Notes: a model not told the origin generated them from the sequence alone. Positions 17,758 to 27,131 are shown, numbered from the stretch's first letter. The stretch is 64,000 bases of DNA from Micromonospora noduli (GCF_003264365.1 NZ_PYAK01000014.1:1-64000), one strand, 5' to 3'. Program-made: numbers and translations.

Positions 17758-18168
17758 GTGCCTGTGACAGGGCCACTGGCAACCACGCCATGCACGCTGC
17801 CGCTGGTCGAGGTGCGCGTCGCGGAGTTCGACCTTGCCTGCCTGCCGGCGACCGGAGCCGTGTTCGACCGCCTGCTCGCCCTGCATCCCGCACAGGTGGT
17901 GGTCGACCTGTCTGAGTGCCGGCACATTGACGCCGCTGCCATCGGCCTCCTCCTCGATGTGCACCGGCGGTTGGCCCGTGCCGACGGGGTGCTCACCGTC
18001 CGCGATCCGAACCCGCGGATCCGGCGCATCCTGCAGGCCGCCCGCCTGGACCAGATCCTGCCGGTCGTCGACACTGCCCCGTCGTCGCCGCCCGGCGGGC
18101 AGGCACCCATCCGCACACAGCCGACGCTGGTCGCTCATGGTCGCGCCTCGGTAAAAGTCGCTCACTGA
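17758..18168 (+). CDS. STAS-domain protein with missing phospho-acceptor
   Basis: About 136 residues, starting at GTG 17758 or 17764 behind a purine-rich GGAGGGAGAGGGG stretch. A STAS fold covers residues 15-110 (VEVRVAEFDLACLPA, VVVDLSECRHIDAAAIGLLLDVHRRL). Anti-sigma-factor antagonists normally carry D-S/T-x-G at the phosphorylation site; here it reads HIDAAAIG, so the Ser/Thr is replaced by Ala. The protein may be a constitutively active antagonist or a structural partner. It diverges from the AfsQ1-like regulator and shares its operator region. Confidence 0.75.
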   Translation: MPVTGPLATTPCTLPLVEVRVAEFDLACLPATGAVFDRLLALHPAQVVVDLSECRHIDAAAIGLLLDVHRRLARADGVLTVRDPNPRIRRILQAARLDQILPVVDTAPSSPPGGQAPIRTQPTLVAHGRASVKVAH

Positions 18169-18319
18169 CGACCGCCCAGCGGGCTTCCCTGCCCACCATC
18201 GGGCGCAACGGCTATCAGCGCCGGAAACATCACGCTCGAGAGCCGGCCTCCGCATCAGCTCTGCACGATCGCCGTGTCCCACCCCATCGGTAGACATGGC
18301 CCCAGGAAGGACCAGCAGA

Positions 18320-18931
18320 ATGACCGTTGTCCCGGACGACCACCTGATGACCCTGATCTGCGACACCTGCGGCGACAGCGTCAAGGCCACCGCGTGCGTG
18401 CTCCCCGATGCCGAGGTCGTCTGGACCCTGGTGTCCGAACAGGGTTGGAGCGGTTCCCCGTTCGCCACCGGCCCGCACCGCTGCCCGCACTGCAGTCTGC
18501 TGCCGCTCCCCGGTGGCGGCCACGCGTCGTGCGGCGACCACGGTCCTGGTGGCATCCTCGGCATCGACCACCTCGACGACGTGACCGTTGTCGCCGCCGG
18601 CGGTGACGTCGATCTCGACACCGGGGACACCCTGCGCACCGCCCTGCGGCACGCGGCGGACATGGGCGGACACGTCGTGGTCGACCTGAGCCGAGTACAC
18701 CTCATCGACTCCACCGGCCTCGGTCACCTCGTCCGCGCCCACCGCGAAGCCCGAGATCGTGGGGCCACCCTCTGCCTGGCCGCACCGTCGCGGTTCATCC
18801 GCACCGTCCTGCACACGATGCGCCTGGACGGAGCCTTCCCCATCTTCGACAGCCGCGAAGACGCCCTCGCCCAACTGTCCAAGGGGTCGGTGTCGGAACG
18901 GCCAACCGCCACCGCCGCCACCCGTTATTGA
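18320..18931 (+). CDS. Zinc-ribbon plus STAS domain protein
   Basis: About 203 residues from ATG 18320, with AGGAAGG 9 nt upstream. The N-terminal 75 residues contain two CxxC knuckles (CDTCGD near residue 15 and CPHC near 55) typical of a zinc ribbon. The C-terminal STAS domain (VTVVAAGGDVDL, VVVDLSRVHLIDSTGLGHLVRAH) keeps the phosphorylatable Ser-Thr in DSTG. It looks like a sigma-factor-pathway antagonist fused to a metal-binding sensor. It follows the Ala-variant STAS gene by 150 bp in the same direction, so the two may form a regulatory pair. Confidence 0.78.
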   Translation: MTVVPDDHLMTLICDTCGDSVKATACVLPDAEVVWTLVSEQGWSGSPFATGPHRCPHCSLLPLPGGGHASCGDHGPGGILGIDHLDDVTVVAAGGDVDLDTGDTLRTALRHAADMGGHVVVDLSRVHLIDSTGLGHLVRAHREARDRGATLCLAAPSRFIRTVLHTMRLDGAFPIFDSREDALAQLSKGSVSERPTATAATRY

Positions 18932-19105
18932 TCTCACTCCTCCGGACCGAAGGCATCCTCGCCGCCGGTAGCGACAACCGACACCCCTGGCATCGGATCA
19001 CAAGAAGCCAGTGGCCATTCGAATGGCCGCTGATGGCGCGGCGAGTCTCGAGAACCGGCCCTCAATTGTCGTAGCACTCGTACTTGAAGGAGATCGAGGG
19101 AGCCC

Positions 19106-19381
19106 ATGAGCATCGTTGGTCTCGTCACCGCGCTCCTCGTCGGCGTCGCTGTCGGCCTGCTCGGCAGGCTCGTCGTCCCAGGACGCCAGGAGGCCCCGAT
19201 CTGGCTGACAGTGTCCGTCGGGGTGGTCGCCGCGCTGGCGGGCAGCATTGTCGCCCGTCTCGCGGGTGTCGATACCAGCACCCTCAACCTCCTGAACCTG
19301 GTCGTCCAAGCCGGCCTCGCCGGCATCGGCGTTGTACTCGTCGTGGCCACCGCCAGGCCCGACCCATCCGACTCCCCCTGA
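19106..19381 (+). CDS. GlsB/YeaQ-like small membrane protein
   Basis: A 91-residue protein with three hydrophobic helices. LVTALLVGVAVGLLGRLVVPGRQ matches the transglycosylase-associated (GlsB/YeaQ/YmgE) family signature, in which a helix is followed by R-L-x-V-P-G-R-Q. Members are stress-induced inner-membrane proteins of unclear role. The start is ATG 19106 with AAGGAGAT and GAGGGAG upstream. It lies in a stress-themed run of genes (STAS, BON, NhaA). Confidence 0.75.
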   Translation: MSIVGLVTALLVGVAVGLLGRLVVPGRQEAPIWLTVSVGVVAALAGSIVARLAGVDTSTLNLLNLVVQAGLAGIGVVLVVATARPDPSDSP

Positions 19382-19552
19382 ACGGGAGACGCGACGCAGC
19401 GCCAGCACCAGAAGGCCAGCCCCAAGCACGGTCAGGCCGGTTTCCGTTCAAGTTCATGAGTCCCATCCGATCGGGTATCTGACCGGCCTGAGGACGTCAC
19501 TGGCTCGCCGTCCGCTATCCCACCCGGCCTCGTCACAATCAAGGAGCTGACC

Positions 19553-19852
19553 ATGTACATGCCATGGCCGTTGCCCGATGAGAACTGGTTCGCCGACACC
19601 TCGCGCCAGCCCGAGCCGGACCACGAGGACCTGAGACTTGAGGCGCTGGTCGCGCAGCGATTGAGCATCGACTGGACCACGCGGCGCCAACAGATCACCG
19701 TCGCCGTGCAGAACCGAGTCGTCATCCTCGCCGGCGTGGTGAGTAACGCGAACGCGCGGCAGGTCGCGGCGGACCTCGCCTACGACGTGCCGGGCGTCTT
19801 CGACATCTGCAACACACTGCGGCTCAGCGGCCCGCGGCGTAGCCACCGGTGA
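19553..19852 (+). CDS. BON-domain protein
   Basis: A 99-residue soluble protein with one BON-like domain (about residues 27-92): ITVAVQNRVVILAGVVSNANARQVAADLAYDVPGV, followed by VFDICNTLRL. BON domains bind phospholipids or act as small-ligand modules and are common in stress-linked proteins. The N-terminus MYMPWPLPDENWF resembles that of the 92-residue BON protein at 29052-29330 (MTYVPWFLPDDFP), so the two are paralogues. The start is ATG 19553 with AAGGAG upstream. Confidence 0.75.
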   Translation: MYMPWPLPDENWFADTSRQPEPDHEDLRLEALVAQRLSIDWTTRRQQITVAVQNRVVILAGVVSNANARQVAADLAYDVPGVFDICNTLRLSGPRRSHR

Positions 19853-19985
19853 CTCCGGCTCAGAGCCACGTCGAAGGCGCGAATGACCGGTCAGGCTGCA
19901 CGCTGCCCAGCCGTGGATGACACGCTCCTGTTTTCAGGCGCGGTGACAGGCTGATGGTCGTCGTTTGGCTAACGTAGTAGCCGGT

Positions 19986-20006
19986 GTGCCGGGAAGACTG
20001 GTCGGC
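19986..20006 (+). promoter_or_regulatory. Shared leader motif, copy A (before nhaA)
   Basis: Contains GCCGGGAAGACTGGTCGGC, the same 19-nt core found at 24385-24405 and 28461-28481. Its last base is 32 nt before the nhaA start. A TAACGT box at 19970-19975 would place transcription start just before it, making the motif the 5' end of the mRNA. GCCG and CGGC at its ends can pair as a short stem. Confidence 0.7.
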
Positions 20007-20038
20007 GATTTCGTTACCGACCCCACCGGAGGACCACG

Positions 20039-21358
20039 ATGAGCCGCCCCCCGGCTAACGGCACGCCACTCCTGCTCAGCCGCAGGAGTTGGCCTGAGGT
20101 ACGCCGGATCGGAGATATTCTCCGGACCGAAACGGTCGGTGGGGTGCTGCTGCTGGTCGCCGCCGTGCTCGCTCTCGCCTGGGCGAACTCGCCCTGGTCC
20201 GACGCGTACCGCTCACTCGCCGACGTCACCGTTGGCCCCGAGGCGCTGCATCTGGACCTCTCATTGGCGCAGTGGGCCGCCGATGGCCTGCTAGCGATCT
20301 TCTTCTTCGTCGCCGGGCTGGAGCTCAAGCGCGAGTTCGTCGCCGGTGATCTACGCGAGCCCCGCCGAGCGATGCTGCCCGTCGCCGCCGCGCTCGGCGG
20401 AATGACGCTGCCGGCGCTGATCTACGTGGCGTTCAACGTCGGGGCCGGCGACGGGGCGTTGACCGGATGGGCGATCCCGACCGCCACGGACATCGCGTTC
20501 GCCCTCGCCGTGCTCGGCGTGATCAACACCAGCCTGCCCTCGGCGATGCGCACGTTTCTGCTCACTCTCGCGGTGGTCGACGACCTGCTTGCCATTGTGA
20601 TCATCGCGGTCTTCTACACCAGTTCACTGCACTTCGGGCCGCTGCTGCTCGCGCTGGCCCCGATGGCGCTGTTCGGTCTGCTGGTTCAGCGCCGGGTGCG
20701 GTCCTGGTGGCTGCTGCTGCCGCTGGCCGTCACGGCGTGGGCGCTGGTGCACGCCTCCGGCGTGCATGCCACCGTCGCCGGGGTCGCGCTGGCCTTCACC
20801 GTTCCGGTGCTACGCCGCAAGCCGGGACCTGGCCCTGGCCTGGCGGAGCACTTCGAACACCGCATCCGGCCCCTGTCAGCCGGGGTCGCGGTCCCGGTTT
20901 TCGCGTTCTTCGCCGCCGGAGTCTCGGTTGCCGGGGCGGGTGGCCTCGGCGCGACCCTGACCGACTCGGTCGCTCTGGGCGTGATGGTGGGGTTGGTGGT
21001 GGGCAAGGCGGCTGGCGTCCTCGGTGCCACCTGGCTCGTGCAGCGGTTCACCCGGGCCCGGCTCGCGGAAGGGCTCGCCTGGTGGGACATGGTGGGGTTG
21101 GCGCTGCTGGCCGGGGTCGGGTTCACGGTGTCGCTGTTGATCGGCGAGCTGGCGTTCGGCGCCGGCACCGAACGCGACGACCACTCCAAGATCGGTGTTC
21201 TGCTCGGATCGCTGCTGTCGGCGGTACTGGCAACCGTCGTCCTCCGCGCTCGTAACCGGCATTACCAGGGTGTCTGCGCGCTGGAGGAGCGCGACAGCGA
21301 CGCCGACGGGGTGCCGGACGTCTACGAGGAACAGCCGACCACGACAAGGCCGTCCTGA
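20039..21358 (+). CDS. nhaA: Na+/H+ antiporter NhaA
   Basis: A 439-residue integral membrane antiporter that expels Na+ (or Li+) in exchange for protons. Family hallmarks are [22 protein letters not shown] near residue 85-105, [12 protein letters not shown] with the conserved Asp, and [16 protein letters not shown] with the Asp-Asp ion-binding pair. The C-terminal helices [15 protein letters not shown] also fit. An acidic hydrophilic tail ([17 protein letters not shown]) follows the last helix. ATG 20039 has CGGAGG upstream. The leader carries the motif shared with the ABC operon at 24440 and the CPA1 antiporter, so all three may respond to the same cation or pH signal. Confidence 0.95.
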   Translation: MSRPPANGTPLLLSRRSWPEVRRIGDILRTETVGGVLLLVAAVLALAWANSPWSDAYRSLADVTVGPEALHLDLSLAQWAADGLLAIFFFVAGLELKREFVAGDLREPRRAMLPVAAALGGMTLPALIYVAFNVGAGDGALTGWAIPTATDIAFALAVLGVINTSLPSAMRTFLLTLAVVDDLLAIVIIAVFYTSSLHFGPLLLALAPMALFGLLVQRRVRSWWLLLPLAVTAWALVHASGVHATVAGVALAFTVPVLRRKPGPGPGLAEHFEHRIRPLSAGVAVPVFAFFAAGVSVAGAGGLGATLTDSVALGVMVGLVVGKAAGVLGATWLVQRFTRARLAEGLAWWDMVGLALLAGVGFTVSLLIGELAFGAGTERDDHSKIGVLLGSLLSAVLATVVLRARNRHYQGVCALEERDSDADGVPDVYEEQPTTTRPS

Positions 21359-21364
21359 GCTCGG

Positions 21365-22414
21365 CTACGGTGGCCAGCCGAGCAGCCGAGCGCCGAGTAC
21401 GGCTGTTTGCAGGGTGAACCTTTGGGTGGCTTCGCCGGGGTGGTAGCCGGTCAGGTCGCGGATGCGGTCGAGGCGGTAGGTGATCGCGCGGACAGACAGG
21501 TGCATCTGCCGAGCGGTCGCGGTGTGGTTGCCCTGGTTGTCGAAGAGCACGGTCAGGGTTTTCAGGTACGGGGCGGCACCGCCGCGAGCCGTGGTCAGTG
21601 GCCCGAGGACCGTGGTCACCAGGTCGGTGATGGCGTCGCGGTCACGCAGCAGCACGGGAAAAACCAGCAGGTCGGCAGCATTGAGTACGGGCGTGCTGAA
21701 GCCGAGCCTGACGGCGTAGTCGAGGGTTTGGCGGGCCTCGTCGAGGGACGTGGCCAGGCCGTGCACACCAGGTTGGGTGCGGCCGACGGCGATCTGCCAG
21801 TTGCCCGTACCGAGTTCGGTCAGAAGCAGGTGGGCGAGTTCGGCCGCGATGCCGCGCAGACCGCCGGCACTGATGCAGACCAAATCGCCGTCGCGCAGGG
21901 TGGTGAGGGTGTTGCCTTCGCCGAATCTGGCGGCAAGTACGGCATCGATGCGGTGTGTGATGCCGGAAGTCAGGCCGGCCGCACGGGCGATGAGGACGGT
22001 GTGGGTGGCCGACAGGCGGATGCCGTATCGGTGTGCGCGCTCGGCCAGTCCGCCCGGGTCGGCGCGGCCGGTGAGTAGGTCGTTGACGAAGGTGGCGCGT
22101 TCGTTGTCGTGGCGATCCAGCTCGGCGCGGTTTTGCCGGGTGTACCCGTCCACGGCGTCGGTGAGCAGGACACGGGCGGTGTCCAGCAGTGTCTCGGCGC
22201 GGGAATGCACGGCGACGGCGGTGTCGGTCGACGCGACCGGGGTGGCGTTCCAGTGGGCAGTGGTGGCATCTAGCAGGCCGGTAACGAGCTCGCTCAGCGT
22301 CAGCCCTTCGTCCGCTGCGCGGGCACCCAGGTTGACCGCTGCCTGACGCCGGGTACTGGCTGGGACGTACAGCAGATCCTGGCAGTTGGCCGCCAGCCAA
22401 TTGTCGTCGCTCAT
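21365..22414 (-). CDS. PucR/CdaR-family transcriptional regulator
   Basis: A 349-residue regulator. The central region is a GGDEF-like/CdaR domain (SATHTVLIARAAG, LTTLRDGDLVCIS, IAVGRTQPGVHGLATSLDEARQTLDYA). The C-terminus is the PucR-type helix-turn-helix (LTVLFDNQGNHTATARQMHLSVRAITYRLDRIRDLTG). The ATG at 22412-22414 has AAGGAA upstream. It is transcribed away from NhaA and lies downstream of the ABC exporter genes on the same strand, beyond a strong palindromic hairpin. It could control those exporters, but no operator is evident. Confidence 0.85.
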   Translation of the reverse strand: MSDDNWLAANCQDLLYVPASTRRQAAVNLGARAADEGLTLSELVTGLLDATTAHWNATPVASTDTAVAVHSRAETLLDTARVLLTDAVDGYTRQNRAELDRHDNERATFVNDLLTGRADPGGLAERAHRYGIRLSATHTVLIARAAGLTSGITHRIDAVLAARFGEGNTLTTLRDGDLVCISAGGLRGIAAELAHLLLTELGTGNWQIAVGRTQPGVHGLATSLDEARQTLDYAVRLGFSTPVLNAADLLVFPVLLRDRDAITDLVTTVLGPLTTARGGAAPYLKTLTVLFDNQGNHTATARQMHLSVRAITYRLDRIRDLTGYHPGEATQRFTLQTAVLGARLLGWPP

Positions 22415-22435
22415 GGGCTGTTCCTTGTCGGCGTG

Positions 22436-22466
22436 CTGGTGGCCGCCGGTAACCGGCGGCCACCAG
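22436..22466 (-). terminator. Perfect 31-bp palindromic hairpin
   Basis: CTGGTGGCCGCCGGT and its exact complement flank a single A: a perfect 15-bp inverted repeat. It lies 8 bp after the stop of the ABC permease gene and 22 bp before the PucR start (minus strand). It most likely terminates the ABC operon, but could double as a regulator-binding site in the PucR leader. Confidence 0.7.
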
Positions 22467-22474
22467 CCTCAGGT

Positions 22475-23263
22475 TTACACACCGATGTCGCGGCGGTCGA
22501 ACACGATGACTCCGGCGATCGTGGTTACCGCACCGAGGAGCACGAGGGTGAGAAGCTCGGGCGGGTGCCAGCCGGTGTGTAGAGGGTCAGTGCCGATGAA
22601 GTAGTGAAACGGTGACAGCCATCGCACCCAGTGCCACCCGTCGAGCATGCCGCCGATGGCGTTGGCCATGTAGGTGGCCACGGCAAGGCCACCGGTGATC
22701 GCGAGGACCGAGGCACGTTTTCCGGTGGCGGCGCCAACGAGGAAGGCGACGCCGGCGAAGCTCCACACCAGGGCGACCAGGCCGGCGGACGCGGCGGCGA
22801 CGTTGGACAGGGGGATGTCCATGCCGATCCAAGGGACAATGATCATCAGCAGGATCCCGGGGATGGCGGCGATCCCGGTGAGCGCGCTGCCGGCGGCGCC
22901 CACCCGTTGCCAGGCGAAGGCGGTTCGCGAGACCGGGTTGGCCAGCATCAGCTCCATGCCGCCGTCCTCCTCCGGCCGAGCGATCGTGCGGGCTGCCAGC
23001 GTGATGGCGCACATCAGGACCAGCAGTGGGCCGACCAGGCTGAAGATGGTCGCCTGCAGATAGCCGGCGGGTGACAGCATGTCGGCGATGCCGAGGAAGT
23101 CCAGCATGCCCTGGGGCAGCGCGTCCTGCTTCAGCTCCGCGGCTCCCTGGAACTGGCTGTAGAACGAGGTGTAGATGGCGGTGAAAGCGGCGACGCCACC
23201 GGCCCAACCGATCAGTGCCAGGCGGTCGTCACGCCAGGTCTTACGCACCAGCGCGGGAAGCAT
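22475..23263 (-). CDS. ABC exporter permease subunit
   Basis: About 262 residues with six predicted helices, beginning MLPALVRKTWRDDRLALIGWAGG and ending IVFDRRDIGV in ABC-2 permease style. The central segment ARTIARPEEDGGMELMLANPVSRTAF is typical of ABC-2 permeases. The ATG at 23261-23263 has AAGGAG upstream and lies inside the last 23 bp of the ATPase gene, so translation is coupled. It forms the channel powered by that ATPase. The cargo is unknown. The palindromic hairpin just beyond its stop marks the end of the operon. Confidence 0.82.
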   Translation of the reverse strand: MLPALVRKTWRDDRLALIGWAGGVAAFTAIYTSFYSQFQGAAELKQDALPQGMLDFLGIADMLSPAGYLQATIFSLVGPLLVLMCAITLAARTIARPEEDGGMELMLANPVSRTAFAWQRVGAAGSALTGIAAIPGILLMIIVPWIGMDIPLSNVAAASAGLVALVWSFAGVAFLVGAATGKRASVLAITGGLAVATYMANAIGGMLDGWHWVRWLSPFHYFIGTDPLHTGWHPPELLTLVLLGAVTTIAGVIVFDRRDIGV

Positions 23264-24167
23264 CGCCGGCTCCTTCCCCGTGGTAGTAGAACGACAGGAA
23301 CGTCTCTTCCAGGTCGGGCTCGGCCGACAACATGTCCACCACCTCATGACGCGCCGCTGCCTTGATCAGCGGGTCGATGCGGCCGTCAACGGTGCATTTC
23401 AGCACCGGGCCGGACACCACCACGTCACTTACTCCGGGCAGGACACTGAACTCCGCCGGGTCCACCGGGTCATCGAAATGAATCTCGACGGCGCGGACCG
23501 CCCGCTTCCCCAGTGACTCAACCCGCTCGACCGCGACCAACTGGCCGTCGCGGACGATGGCGACCCGGTCGGCCACCTGCTGCACCTCGGCCAGGACATG
23601 AGAGGACATGAAGATGGTCTGCCCAGCACCACTGGCGTCGCGGACCATGGCCAGGAACTCCTGCTGCATGAGTGGATCCAACCCACTGGTCGGCTCATCC
23701 AGGACCAGCACCGCCGGCCGGTGCATGAACGCCTGCACCAACCCGACCTTCTGCTTGTTGCCCTTACTCATCGTCCGTACCGAGCGCGAGAGGTCCAGGT
23801 CGAGCCGCTCCGCGAGCTCGGTCACCTGCGACCAGGCCACGCCGCCGCGTGCTGCGGCGAAGAAACGCAGCAGGTCTTCCGCCTTGTCCCGCCCGGGAAA
23901 CACGAGCTCACCGGGCAGATAGCCGATCTGACGGTGCAGCGCGGCCTTGTCGCTGCGCGGGTCGAGCCCGAGCACAGACGCGTGCCCACGAGTGGGGCGC
24001 AGAAAGTCCAACAGCAGCCGGATCGTGGTGGTCTTCCCCGCTCCGTTCGGTCCCAGGAAACCCACCACCTCCCCGGCCCGAACCTCCAGGCTGAGCCCCT
24101 CGATACCGCGACGCTGACCATAGAACTTGGTCAGGTCCTCGGTGAGTAGAGCGATGTCGCTTGTCAT
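23241..24167 (-). CDS. ABC exporter ATP-binding subunit
   Basis: About 308 residues from the ATG at 24165-24167 (MTSDIALLTEDLTKFYG). Motifs: Walker A GPNGAGKTTT, signature-like MSKGNKQKVGLVQAF, Walker B VLVLDEPTSGLDP, and switch His MSSHVLAEV. The C-terminal 90 residues form the regulatory extension usual in drug/antibiotic exporters. It drives the permease encoded downstream. It is transcribed divergently from a second, related ABC operon starting at 24440. Confidence 0.88.
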   Translation of the reverse strand: MTSDIALLTEDLTKFYGQRRGIEGLSLEVRAGEVVGFLGPNGAGKTTTIRLLLDFLRPTRGHASVLGLDPRSDKAALHRQIGYLPGELVFPGRDKAEDLLRFFAAARGGVAWSQVTELAERLDLDLSRSVRTMSKGNKQKVGLVQAFMHRPAVLVLDEPTSGLDPLMQQEFLAMVRDASGAGQTIFMSSHVLAEVQQVADRVAIVRDGQLVAVERVESLGKRAVRAVEIHFDDPVDPAEFSVLPGVSDVVVSGPVLKCTVDGRIDPLIKAAARHEVVDMLSAEPDLEETFLSFYYHGEGAGDASRAGA

Positions 24168-24384
24168 GCCCACATCGTCGTCGGCTTTCCGGCCCGGCAT
24201 CAGGTCCGCATCCGGCCGACAACTCGCTGATGCCGTTGCCGGACATCGGAAACCACAGCCCGAACGCCGCCAGTGCGGGCCCGCACCATCCTTGACGATG
24301 CTCCCTGCGGCGCCAAGGCCGTTCGTAACCGTGCAGCCGGGCGGTCCCCGAGCCTTGGCTGCCGGGAGTACTCTCAGGTCAGGT

Positions 24385-24405
24385 GCGCCGGGAAGTCTGG
24401 TCGGC
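24385..24405 (+). promoter_or_regulatory. Shared leader motif, copy B (before ABC operon)
   Basis: Contains GCCGGGAAGTCTGGTCGGC, identical to the core of copy C and one base different from copy A. It ends 34 nt before the ATPase start at 24440. A TACTCT box at 24369-24374 lies 10 nt upstream of it, the same spacing as the -10-like box in copy A. Confidence 0.7.
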
Positions 24406-24439
24406 AGGTCATGTCGTGCTGCGGCTCCTGGAGGCTCCG

Positions 24440-25330
24440 ATGGGCGTTTCTGCCCTGCGCACCGAAAATCTGTCCAAGCGGTACGGGCGGCTACTCGCCC
24501 TCGATGACCTCACCCTCGACGTCGCGGCCGGCGAGGTGTTCGGGTTTCTCGGCCCCAACGGCGCCGGAAAATCAACCACGATCCGGCTGTTACTCGGCCT
24601 TGCCCGACCCACCTCCGGACAGGCGTGGATCTTCGACACCGACGCCACGGACGTCGCCGCCGCCCACCGCAGGCTCGCCTACGTGCCTGCGGATGTGGCG
24701 CTGTGGCCACGAATGACCGGCGCCGAGGTTCTGGACCTACTTGCCCGCATCGGCCCTGGCACGGACACCGCCTACCGCGACGAGCTCGTCCAACGATTCG
24801 CACTCGATGTGTCCAAACCGGCCGGCACCTACTCGACGGGCAACCGGCAGAAGGTCGCTCTGATCGCGGCGTTCGCCACCCGGGCGCCTCTGCTGGTGCT
24901 GGACGAGCCAACCAGCGGCCTGGACCCGCTCATGGAAATGCAGTTCCGGCAGGCGGTCGGGGTTGCCCGCGACAACGGGCAGACGGTGTTCCTCAGCTCC
25001 CACCAGCTCGCCGAGGTCGAGGCCGTCTGCGACCGCGTCGGCATCCTGCGCGCTGGCGAACTGGTCGAGGTGGCGTCCGTCGCGCAGCTGCGTCGACTGC
25101 ACCACACCGAGGTGGCCGCGACGTTCACCGGCGCGCCACCGGACCTCACCGGCGTCCTCGGCGTCGACGGCCTGCACAGCGATGGCGCCACGACCGTGCG
25201 GTTCACCCTGAACGGCTCCCCCGCCGCCGCGCTGCGCGCCCTGGCCGACGCTGACGTGGCAACGATCGTCGTCCGCGAGCAGAGCCTGGAGGAGATCTTC
25301 CTCGCCTACTACGGGCAGAACGCCCGATGA
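24440..25330 (+). CDS. ABC exporter ATP-binding subunit
   Basis: About 296 residues from ATG 24440 (MGVSALRTENLSKRYG) with TGGAGG upstream. Motifs: Walker A GPNGAGKSTT, signature YSTGNRQKVALIAAF, Walker B LLVLDEPTSGLDP, switch LSSHQLAEV. It overlaps the permease start (ATGA), so the two form one exporter. The pair resembles tetronasin-type drug exporters and NatA-like sodium exporters. The leader motif shared with two Na+/H+ antiporters makes cation export or ionophore defence plausible, but that is inference. Confidence 0.88.
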   Translation: MGVSALRTENLSKRYGRLLALDDLTLDVAAGEVFGFLGPNGAGKSTTIRLLLGLARPTSGQAWIFDTDATDVAAAHRRLAYVPADVALWPRMTGAEVLDLLARIGPGTDTAYRDELVQRFALDVSKPAGTYSTGNRQKVALIAAFATRAPLLVLDEPTSGLDPLMEMQFRQAVGVARDNGQTVFLSSHQLAEVEAVCDRVGILRAGELVEVASVAQLRRLHHTEVAATFTGAPPDLTGVLGVDGLHSDGATTVRFTLNGSPAAALRALADADVATIVVREQSLEEIFLAYYGQNAR

Positions 25331-26928
25331 CCGCGACCACAACGACAGCAGCCCACCCGCAGCGGGCACTGAGAGGGCTCGCAGCGCGCCAGGTACGCCG
25401 CGGCGCCCTGGTCGTGACCACCGTATGTGCGGGCATCTCCGCCCTGGTGGTGGCTGGCTACCGCACGGACGCGCTGGATCCGACCGCCCTGGCGGCGCTG
25501 GCCCGCAACCCCGCGATCCGCACCCTGTTCGGCGAACCGATCGCACTCGACCAGGCAGGCGGGTTCACCGTGTGGCGCACAGGCACCGTCCTGGCCGTCC
25601 TGCTCGGCGTGTGGGCAATGCTCGCCGCCACCCGGATCACCCGTGGTGAGGAGGACGCCGGCCGGTGGAGTCTGTTGCTGTCCGGCCCCACCACCCTCGC
25701 CGAGGCTGTCCGCCAGCACCTCGGTGTCCTGGCCGTCGTACCGGTCCTCGTCGGAGCGGCGACCGCGGCGGCGATGATCGCTACGGGAGTGGACGCCCCC
25801 GGTTCCTTGTTGCACGGAACCGGGCTCGCTGCCATCGGGCTCTTCTTCGTCGCCGTCGGGGGCGTCACCGCGCAGCTGTTCGTCAGTCGGTCGGCGGCCA
25901 ACGGCGTCGCGGCCGGCGTCCTGGTCGTCGGGCTCCTCATGCGGATGGTCGGCGACGGTGTACCCACGCTGGCCTGGCTCCGGTGGCTGTCCCCGATCGG
26001 GCTCTTGGCGCTCACCCGCCCGTTCGACACCAATCGAGGGCTACCGGTGTCGGTGCTGACGTGCGCCGCAGTGCTGCTAATGGCCCTCGCCAGTCGGCTC
26101 GCGGCGCGGCGTGACGTCGGCGCAGGGATTCTTGCTACGGCCGGCAGGCGGCCGGCGCGTACCGCCTTGCTCGGTTCGGTGCGCGCCTTCGCGGTACGGC
26201 GCACCACGCGGCCGCTGGTTGCGTGGTCGGTCGGGATCGGCGCGTACTTTTTGCTCCTGGGCCTGATCGCCCGGTCCATGACCGAATTCCTGACCGGCAA
26301 CCCCCAGTTCGCGACCCTGGCGGCCCAGGCCGGCTTCCCCGCCCTCGGCACTGTCGAGGGCTACGCGGCCACCCTGTACGCGCTGCTGGCCGTTCCGGTC
26401 GGGGTGTTCGTCGCCGTGCGGCTCGCCGCCGTCGCCGCGGACGAGAACGCCCGGCGTCTCACCCTGCTGCTGGCCGCACCGGTGACCCGGGTACGGCTGT
26501 TGGGCGCCGAGGCGGTCGTCGCTGGCTGCGCCGCGCTGGTCCTGATCACGGTCGCGGGCATCGCCATGTGGGCCGGTACTGCCACTGTTCAGGCCGGCCT
26601 TGGGGTCGGCGACGCGCTCGCCGGGGCCTGGAACGTCGTGCCAGTTGTGCTGCTCTGTCTGGGAGCTGCTGTCCTGGCGCTCGGATGGGCACCGCGCGCC
26701 GTCGCGGCGATCGGCGCCCTGCCGGCCGCTGGCGGGTTCATCTGGCAGGTCATCGCCGACAGCATCAACGCGCCCACCTGGATCCGTGCGCTGTCCCCGT
26801 TCGCGCACCTGGCCGCGGTACCGAGCACCGCACCGGCATGGCCACCAGCGTTGGTGATGGTCGGCATCGCCGCGGCAGGAGTGGTCGCCGGCACAGTCGG
26901 CTACCGCCGACGTGACCTGAGTGCCTGA
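25327..26928 (+). CDS. Large ABC exporter permease (tetronasin-type)
   Basis: A 533-residue membrane protein with about twelve helices in two related halves, each containing a similar pattern (ARRDVGAG linker between the halves; ITRGEEDAGRWSLLLSGPTT in the first, AADENARRLTLLLAAPVTR in the second). It is thus a fused two-unit ABC-2 permease, as in polyketide/ionophore exporters of the tetronasin type. It starts in the ATPase stop codon (ATGA). The C-terminus is VGYRRRDLSA. It acts with the preceding ATPase in the cytoplasmic membrane. Confidence 0.85.
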   Translation: MTATTTTAAHPQRALRGLAARQVRRGALVVTTVCAGISALVVAGYRTDALDPTALAALARNPAIRTLFGEPIALDQAGGFTVWRTGTVLAVLLGVWAMLAATRITRGEEDAGRWSLLLSGPTTLAEAVRQHLGVLAVVPVLVGAATAAAMIATGVDAPGSLLHGTGLAAIGLFFVAVGGVTAQLFVSRSAANGVAAGVLVVGLLMRMVGDGVPTLAWLRWLSPIGLLALTRPFDTNRGLPVSVLTCAAVLLMALASRLAARRDVGAGILATAGRRPARTALLGSVRAFAVRRTTRPLVAWSVGIGAYFLLLGLIARSMTEFLTGNPQFATLAAQAGFPALGTVEGYAATLYALLAVPVGVFVAVRLAAVAADENARRLTLLLAAPVTRVRLLGAEAVVAGCAALVLITVAGIAMWAGTATVQAGLGVGDALAGAWNVVPVVLLCLGAAVLALGWAPRAVAAIGALPAAGGFIWQVIADSINAPTWIRALSPFAHLAAVPSTAPAWPPALVMVGIAAAGVVAGTVGYRRRDLSA

Positions 26929-27131
26929 CCAGCCCCATCACAAACACGGTAAGGGGTGTGGCGCACTCAGACGTCGCATCACCCACCTGCAGACCGCCGG
27001 CTCGGTGGCGTCTCAGAGCGCCGGAGTCATCGTGCGAGCCGTGACCTTGCCGTCATCCCCTGCCATGGTGGCGCTCGCGCTTGACGTCGGCCTCGGTGGC
27101 AACGTCATCGCCGTCGGCGCCACCCGCTCCG

